The notes below the pieces were generated by a model that was given only the letters and a program-made list of their open reading frames with translations, was not told the origin of the DNA and made no database searches. From contig JANBQS010000170.1 of NCBI GenBank assembly GCA_027577415.1, positions 1 through 29,488 on the forward strand: a stretch of 29,488 bases of DNA, given 5' to 3'. This stretch comes from Coemansia sp. RSA 922 (Eukaryota; Kickxellomycota; Kickxellomycetes; Kickxellales; Kickxellaceae). Below are positions 24,721 to 29,488 of this stretch, in pieces (position 1 is the first letter of the stretch; every line of letters starts with the position of its first letter). The translations under genes were made by a program, and so were the position numbers.

Positions 24721-26709
24721 ATGGCAACACCGGTGGGTATACTCACAGTCAGTGACAAGTGCTCGCGTGGCCAAGCATTAGATACCAGCGGACCCGCACT
24801 ACGCCAACTACTGGAAACGGCTAGTGGCGGACAGCAGTGGGCCGTAGTGTCGTCACTAGTCGTGCCCGACGATCGCGAGCTGATATCACAGACCATCCGC
24901 GACTGGTGCACACTATCTGCCACATCAGGACCACTATGCCGGCTAATAGTAGTTACAGGTGGTACTGGCATATCTCCCAGCGACGTGACAGTCGAGGCGA
25001 TCGAGCCACTATTCACTAAAAAGTTACCATCTTTAGCAACTGCGATGGTAGTCGGGTCTCTAAAGATCACGCCAATGGCAGCACTCAGTCAAGTAGCAGC
25101 CGGAGTCATTAGCGAGACCATCGTGGTGGCAGTTCCAGGCAGTAAAAAGGGATCAGTCGAGAACCTACAGCAGATATTGAGCGTATTGCCACATGCCGTT
25201 GACACAGCAAGAGCTCATTTGGGTACTCGGCACTTGCACTCTAGCTCTGGTGTGCCGATTGCCAATACTGAGGCTCAGCCACTGGCTATGTGTGGGTGTA
25301 GTAGGCCGGACGATGACGCTACTACGCATGTGTCTGAGGGTTTGTCAAACGATCTAGATGCCAGTGTAGATCGTCGGGCTCGCAAGTCTCCGTACCCGAT
25401 GACACCAGTCGACGAGGCTCTGAGACTAGTCTTATCTCACGTCGCAGAGCTGCCAGCTGTGGAGCTCCCGCTATGCGATATCCGCGAGGGACAGATCATC
25501 GCCGCCGACGTTATCGCTCTCGAGGACGTACCGGGATACCCGGCTGCAGTCATGGACGGCTACGCAGTGATTGCTGCTGACGGTCCAGGCACATTCACGG
25601 TCCGTGGAGCTACCACTGCGGGGCGCGCTACAATTGTATCTGAAGACAAGCCCTTGCAGTCTGGGGAGGTGGTGAGAGTGGCTACGGGTGCGCCGATCCC
25701 GCTTGGTGCTAATGCAGTGGTAATGGTCGAAGACACGCAGTTACTAGAGTCGCACGAGGGGGAGGAGTCAGTCGTGCGGATACTAGAGTCAGGGCGAGTG
25801 GTCCCTGGCCAGCATATCCGCGCTGTGGGCCATGATTTGCGCAAGGGCTCGGTGGTAGTAAGTGCTGGGTCGGCCATCACTGCTGTGGGCGGCGAGGTTG
25901 GCGCTTTGGCTGTCTCTGGACAGAGCAAGTTCCTTGTCTACGCCATGCCACGCATCGCCGTACTGTCGACCGGCGACGAAGTAATAGATACGTTGAAGCC
26001 ATCCTCTGCACTGGAGTACGGTGCTATTCGTGACTGTAACCGCCCCGCACTTTTAGCTGCTTTGGCATCGCTCGGATGTCCGACTCTCGACTTGGGCATA
26101 GTCAAAGACGACCCAGACTCCCTGGCTACAACTATAAGCCAGGCACTGACCACATGCCAGGGTATAATAAGCACGGGCGGAGTAAGCATGGGTGAGCGCG
26201 ACTGGCTCAAACCCGTGGTAGAGCAGCGTCTCAACGGCAAGATAATCTTTGGACGCGTGGCTATGAAGCCATCCAAGCCTACGACGTTTGCCACAATGTC
26301 TACAGGCAAATTCATATTTGCGTTGCCTGGCAATCCTGTCTCAGCGCTTGTGGCATTTCATATGTTTGCGGCGCCTGCTATTCGCAAACTAGCTGGTCAC
26401 CTAGTCCATCGAGTGGGTGAGATGGCTATGAGTGTTTTGCGTCCTAGTGTTGTTTCCGTGTTTGAGGGCCAAGATATTCACCTAGACCGTGTGCGCCCAG
26501 AGTACTTGCGCGCTGCTCTGGCCTGGGAATCAAAAGGGCGCCAGTGGTCTGTGCGTGTCACTGACCAACATCAGCAAAGCAGTCGTGTCGCCAGCATGCT
26601 ACACGCCAACGCGCTCATATCACTACCACGGGGCACTAATGAGAAACCAACTGTGCGCTCAGGCGAGTCAGTAACCGCCATCATCATCGCTTCACCACAT
26701 TTCCGATAG
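24721..26709 (+). CDS. gephyrin-type molybdenum cofactor synthesis protein (MogA-MoeA fusion), 662 aa
   Basis: An uninterrupted ORF from the ATG at 24721; an upstream in-frame TTG is ignored. Residues 1-170 are a MogA-like molybdopterin adenylyltransferase domain: GILTVSDKCSRG (6-17), VVTGGTGISPSDVT (77-90) and the PGSKKG turn (139-144). A linker of about 50 residues with a Cys-x-Cys pair (191-193) follows. Residues 225-660 are a MoeA-like molybdenum insertase domain: MDGYAV (278-283), VATGAPIPLGAN, LSTGDE (415-420), GGVSMGERDW (486-495), KPSKPTTF and FALPGNPVSALV (533-544). The enzyme adenylates molybdopterin and then inserts molybdate in the cytosol, serving nitrate reductase and sulfite or xanthine oxidases. 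The MogA-first order is that of gephyrin and cinnamon, opposite to plant Cnx1. Two AATAAA signals follow the stop (26717-26728). Confidence 0.93.
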   Translation: MATPVGILTVSDKCSRGQALDTSGPALRQLLETASGGQQWAVVSSLVVPDDRELISQTIRDWCTLSATSGPLCRLIVVTGGTGISPSDVTVEAIEPLFTKKLPSLATAMVVGSLKITPMAALSQVAAGVISETIVVAVPGSKKGSVENLQQILSVLPHAVDTARAHLGTRHLHSSSGVPIANTEAQPLAMCGCSRPDDDATTHVSEGLSNDLDASVDRRARKSPYPMTPVDEALRLVLSHVAELPAVELPLCDIREGQIIAADVIALEDVPGYPAAVMDGYAVIAADGPGTFTVRGATTAGRATIVSEDKPLQSGEVVRVATGAPIPLGANAVVMVEDTQLLESHEGEESVVRILESGRVVPGQHIRAVGHDLRKGSVVVSAGSAITAVGGEVGALAVSGQSKFLVYAMPRIAVLSTGDEVIDTLKPSSALEYGAIRDCNRPALLAALASLGCPTLDLGIVKDDPDSLATTISQALTTCQGIISTGGVSMGERDWLKPVVEQRLNGKIIFGRVAMKPSKPTTFATMSTGKFIFALPGNPVSALVAFHMFAAPAIRKLAGHLVHRVGEMAMSVLRPSVVSVFEGQDIHLDRVRPEYLRAALAWESKGRQWSVRVTDQHQQSSRVASMLHANALISLPRGTNEKPTVRSGESVTAIIIASPHFR

Positions 26710-26741
26710 TCAACAAAATAAAAATAAATATATAATTTGAT
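26710..26741. terminator. 32-bp tail-to-tail intergenic gap
   Basis: The stop codons of the gephyrin-like gene and RAD54 are only 32 bp apart. Two overlapping-type AATAAA signals (26717-26722 and 26723-26728) serve the plus strand. The minus strand has no AATAAA in the gap, so the RAD54 transcript must end inside the neighbouring gene. Confidence 0.7.
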
Positions 26742-29312
26742 TTAGTGGCTCTTGTACTGGAACACAAAAGAAATATCTCGGCCCATGCAGCTCTTCAACA
26801 AATGGTCCTGAAGCTTTTGGTAGTCGCCAGTTCCGAAATGGTCCCACGAGTTGTGATCAGCGAAATCCATCGGCTCAGGTGCTCTTATAGCCTGGTGTCC
26901 ACGGACACAGCGTCGACACTTGAACTGATCATGAGTCTCTGATGAAGTCTGACCACGTAGCTTGGACTTGAACAGTTGTTTCATTTCGTCTCGCGAGAAA
27001 TGACGCTCAACATTCTCTTGCTCGTCAATGACACATGTCGACAGGGATGTCTTGTAAGACTGCCGCTGGAAGATCTTCTCTTCAACTGTACCCGTCGTAA
27101 CGAACGTATAAATATAGCACGTCTTTTTCTGCCCGTCACGCCAAATCCGACCACATGCCTGCAGGTTCTCCGCTGGATTAAAGCTACTGTCAAACAGTAC
27201 CAGCCGGTTAGCCCCCACGAGGTTGATACCGCAGCCGCCTGCCTTGGAGCTAAGTAGGAATACGAACGCCTTGTCCTTGGGGTCATTGAATCGGTCAACG
27301 ATCTGCTGCCGCTTGACAATGTTCAATGATCCGTCCAACCGGTAGTAACCAAACCCACGAGCAGTGCAAAGTGCTTCGAATAGGTCGAGTGTCTGGGTAT
27401 AGTTCGAGATAAGCACGATCTTGTCTCGATCAGAGCTCTTGTTGATCTGCTGCAACATGCGATCCAGCAACGCCATTTTACTTGACCACTTTGGATGGAA
27501 TGGCTGGTCGCCACCACTGCCCGCCTGCTGCCTACTCATCGCCATCATCGCCGCTTGCCGCCGACCACCACCACCAAGCGAAGATTCTGAGCGCAAGCTA
27601 TCGGTAAAGTACTCTTTAGGAGTAACGTCTTTGTAGCCAGCCAACTCCTTAATGTCCATGAGACTCGGGTGATTACAGAGCTTGCCCAGGTTAATAATAG
27701 TCTGCAGCGAGCACTTGCCGCCCTCGCCAATAGCCTCGCGCGCCTCCTTTGACTTGAGAAACAGCTCATACAGATCAGTCTGAAAGTCCGTAAGCGGGCA
27801 AAACACGACGTGCTCATATTTGGTCGGCAAGTACTTTGACAGCAAGTCGTTAGTACGTCGGATGATAACTTTGCTGGCGATGCCGTTTAGCTCTGCCAGC
27901 TTGGCATCACCATTCTGCTGCTCAGAGTCCGTCGCCAGGGCATCGCGACCGCGCAAAATGGGCAGCTCGTACTTTTTGCGAAACTCTTGCGTCGACCCAA
28001 GAAGACCCGGATTGGTGAAGTTGAGCAAGCAAAAATACTCGGACAGGTCGTTTTGAATCGGCGTGCCAGACAGGATTATCCGCCGCTCAACTTGCAGCGA
28101 ATTCAGCGCTTGGAATGTCTGCGACGCCGAGTTCTTTAGCCGATGCCCTTCGTCGCACAAGAGCAAGCCGACAGCTCCAGATCCAAGCACGTCGATGTAG
28201 GTGCGCAGCGTCTCGTAAGAGATAATCAACACTGGGTGGATGATCTGACGTCCCCGCGCCGAGATAAAGCGACGCAGACTAGCCGTGACCTTTTCTTTGG
28301 TCCCCTTGTTGTCGCACGCCAAGGGCGAGATTTTGGTTGACCCCAGCCATTTGACTATCTCGTTGGCCCAGTTCTTGACCAAGCTGCTGGGACATGCGAC
28401 AATGCACTTTTCGATCGTCGGCTTGCCAGCTATCGGCGACTGCTGCAGCAGCGTCCACAGGAGCGCAATGCACTGAAGGGTCTTGCCCAGGCCCATCTCG
28501 TCAGCCATGATACACCCGTGCGCGTTCTGGTAAATGCGGCCCATCACGCAGTTGTACATAAATTTGACGCCATCAACTTGGTGAGGACGCAGCTTGCGGC
28601 CTAGTGCTGGATCAACTACCACGTGTACTTTCTTTTGCTCTTCTCCGCCCTCGTCTCCGCCGTCAAGGCCAAGCAAGGTCTTGAGCGACTTTTCCTTGGG
28701 CCTTTTCGGAATCGATGCCGTAGTGCTACTAGTCGACGATACTGATGATGGAGAGCGCGTAAGGCCAGGCACGCTGCTGCTGCCAGCGACTGGAGGCGTG
28801 TACTCCTTCTCGCCAGGCTCCGGCGGACGATACAGCACGACGGCGTCTTCGGTATCTGGGCTATAGCGTGGACCCCTGGCCACCGCCATGCGACGGCGCA
28901 CGCCCAACGACCTGCCGCCGCCAGCTCTGACATTCTGCTGATCATTAGTCAAACCAGTATCATTGGTCCCATCATGTGACCCTGGACGAATCACAGTGGG
29001 CGGTCTGAACGGTTTAAAAAGGCTTTTAGACATGCCGTTATAGTTGACACCAGGAAGACAGGGTCGGTCGTCACCAACTGCGGTGGAGTCGTCATCCGGT
29101 TCATCGCTAGGAGTTGACTCGATTGATAAGCGAGGCCGCTTGGGCAGTATAGAGCTGGCGCCAGTTTTGCGCACCGAAATCGGTCGCTTAAGCGAGCCTG
29201 GCTTTTGCGGCGTCGAATCATCGTCCTTTGGTCTGTTCTTAACAGGGGATACAAACGGCTTGAACAACCGTCTGCTCGGAGCTTGAGCTGCCAGAGATAC
29301 ACTGCCGCTCAT
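26742..29312 (-). CDS. RAD54: DNA repair and recombination ATPase RAD54, 856 aa
   Basis: An uninterrupted minus-strand ORF. I start it at the ATG 29310-29312 (MSGSVSLAAQAPSRRLFKPF); the frame is open farther up without a better start. The disordered N-terminal part has two related LFKPF motifs (16-20 and 98-102). The SNF2 helicase core runs from about 240 to 745: motif I DEMGLGKT (271-278), motif II DEGH (387-390) followed by RLKN, motif III LSGTPIQND (414-422), motif V SSKAGGCGINL and motif VI GRIWRDGQKK (721-730). The DEGHRLKN form and the CSLQTIINLGKLCNHPSL segment are typical of Rad54 rather than other SNF2 proteins. It translocates on double-stranded DNA and helps Rad51 in strand invasion and chromatin remodelling in the nucleus. 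A C-terminal Cys-x2-Cys (799-802) with later His and Cys residues matches the family's zinc-binding tail. Confidence 0.95.
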   Translation of the reverse strand: MSGSVSLAAQAPSRRLFKPFVSPVKNRPKDDDSTPQKPGSLKRPISVRKTGASSILPKRPRLSIESTPSDEPDDDSTAVGDDRPCLPGVNYNGMSKSLFKPFRPPTVIRPGSHDGTNDTGLTNDQQNVRAGGGRSLGVRRRMAVARGPRYSPDTEDAVVLYRPPEPGEKEYTPPVAGSSSVPGLTRSPSSVSSTSSTTASIPKRPKEKSLKTLLGLDGGDEGGEEQKKVHVVVDPALGRKLRPHQVDGVKFMYNCVMGRIYQNAHGCIMADEMGLGKTLQCIALLWTLLQQSPIAGKPTIEKCIVACPSSLVKNWANEIVKWLGSTKISPLACDNKGTKEKVTASLRRFISARGRQIIHPVLIISYETLRTYIDVLGSGAVGLLLCDEGHRLKNSASQTFQALNSLQVERRIILSGTPIQNDLSEYFCLLNFTNPGLLGSTQEFRKKYELPILRGRDALATDSEQQNGDAKLAELNGIASKVIIRRTNDLLSKYLPTKYEHVVFCPLTDFQTDLYELFLKSKEAREAIGEGGKCSLQTIINLGKLCNHPSLMDIKELAGYKDVTPKEYFTDSLRSESSLGGGGRRQAAMMAMSRQQAGSGGDQPFHPKWSSKMALLDRMLQQINKSSDRDKIVLISNYTQTLDLFEALCTARGFGYYRLDGSLNIVKRQQIVDRFNDPKDKAFVFLLSSKAGGCGINLVGANRLVLFDSSFNPAENLQACGRIWRDGQKKTCYIYTFVTTGTVEEKIFQRQSYKTSLSTCVIDEQENVERHFSRDEMKQLFKSKLRGQTSSETHDQFKCRRCVRGHQAIRAPEPMDFADHNSWDHFGTGDYQKLQDHLLKSCMGRDISFVFQYKSH

Positions 29313-29488
29313 TACCGCAAATAAATGGGAGAGAGCAAGGAAGGAAATGTGTGTGAGAGATGCAACAACAATAGACGAATGAACTAAATTTGCACCAAAG
29401 ACTGAATGAGAACAAAAATAATAACAAGAGAAAGGATTTAGCAATAGGATTTAGAGAAATATTGGGGATGAAAGAGAAAGAAGAGCGG
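29313..29488 (-). promoter_or_regulatory. RAD54 leader and promoter-proximal region
   Basis: On the minus strand the leader is pyrimidine-rich with CTCTC and CACAC tracts. No TATA box is visible before the window ends. Confidence 0.35.

Overview
The window looks like nuclear DNA of a filamentous fungus with few introns. Three long conserved genes (a RasGEF, a gephyrin-type molybdenum-cofactor enzyme and RAD54) are uninterrupted. Intergenic DNA is AT-rich, and TATA boxes, pyrimidine-rich leaders and AATAAA signals are easy to see. The one convincing intron is an 89-nt GT-AG intron with a CTAAC branch site. A FunK1-like kinase, a large F-box/LRR-like orphan family and Tdp1-like and SANT-like relics together remind me of Kickxellomycotina such as Coemansia. 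That placement is an inference from memory, not a search result.

Layout. 1-5.7 kb: an accessory stretch with an unrecognised minus-strand ORF, small-protein gene A (1843-2226), a decayed Tdp1-like gene, a decayed SANT/Myb-like fragment and an orphan TATA promoter. 5.7-8.4 kb: a FunK1-like kinase locus with an unusual start, a frameshift and a 99-bp insertion flanked by an 18-bp direct repeat. 8.8-10.6 kb: an intact F-box/LRR-like protein of 588 aa. 10.6-14.1 kb: a repeat island with two transposon-like elements (10638-11445 and 13667-14090). They share one terminal inverted repeat and have two different end types, in opposite orientations. Between them lie small-protein gene B and a tyrosine-recombinase relic. 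The second element nearly abuts an internally deleted F-box/LRR-family pseudogene (14129-15086).

15-17.9 kb is mostly non-coding but holds a diverged tandem repeat, a possible 46-codon ORF and a minute gene for a 29-aa secreted-peptide precursor. 17.9-20.5 kb: RasGEF (minus). 20.6-24.6 kb: a second accessory stretch with a Ser/Pro-rich 97-aa ORF, a 56-aa single C2H2 zinc-finger protein and small-protein gene C. 24.7-29.3 kb: gephyrin-like gene and RAD54, tail to tail with a 32-bp gap.

The conserved genes serve unrelated housekeeping roles (Ras signalling, molybdenum cofactor synthesis, recombination repair). The most novel material is a scatter of very short genes, several of which share one layout: a TATA box, a pyrimidine-rich leader of roughly 70-135 nt and an ORF of 29-127 codons. 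Genes A, B and C may form one diverged family with shared upstream motifs.
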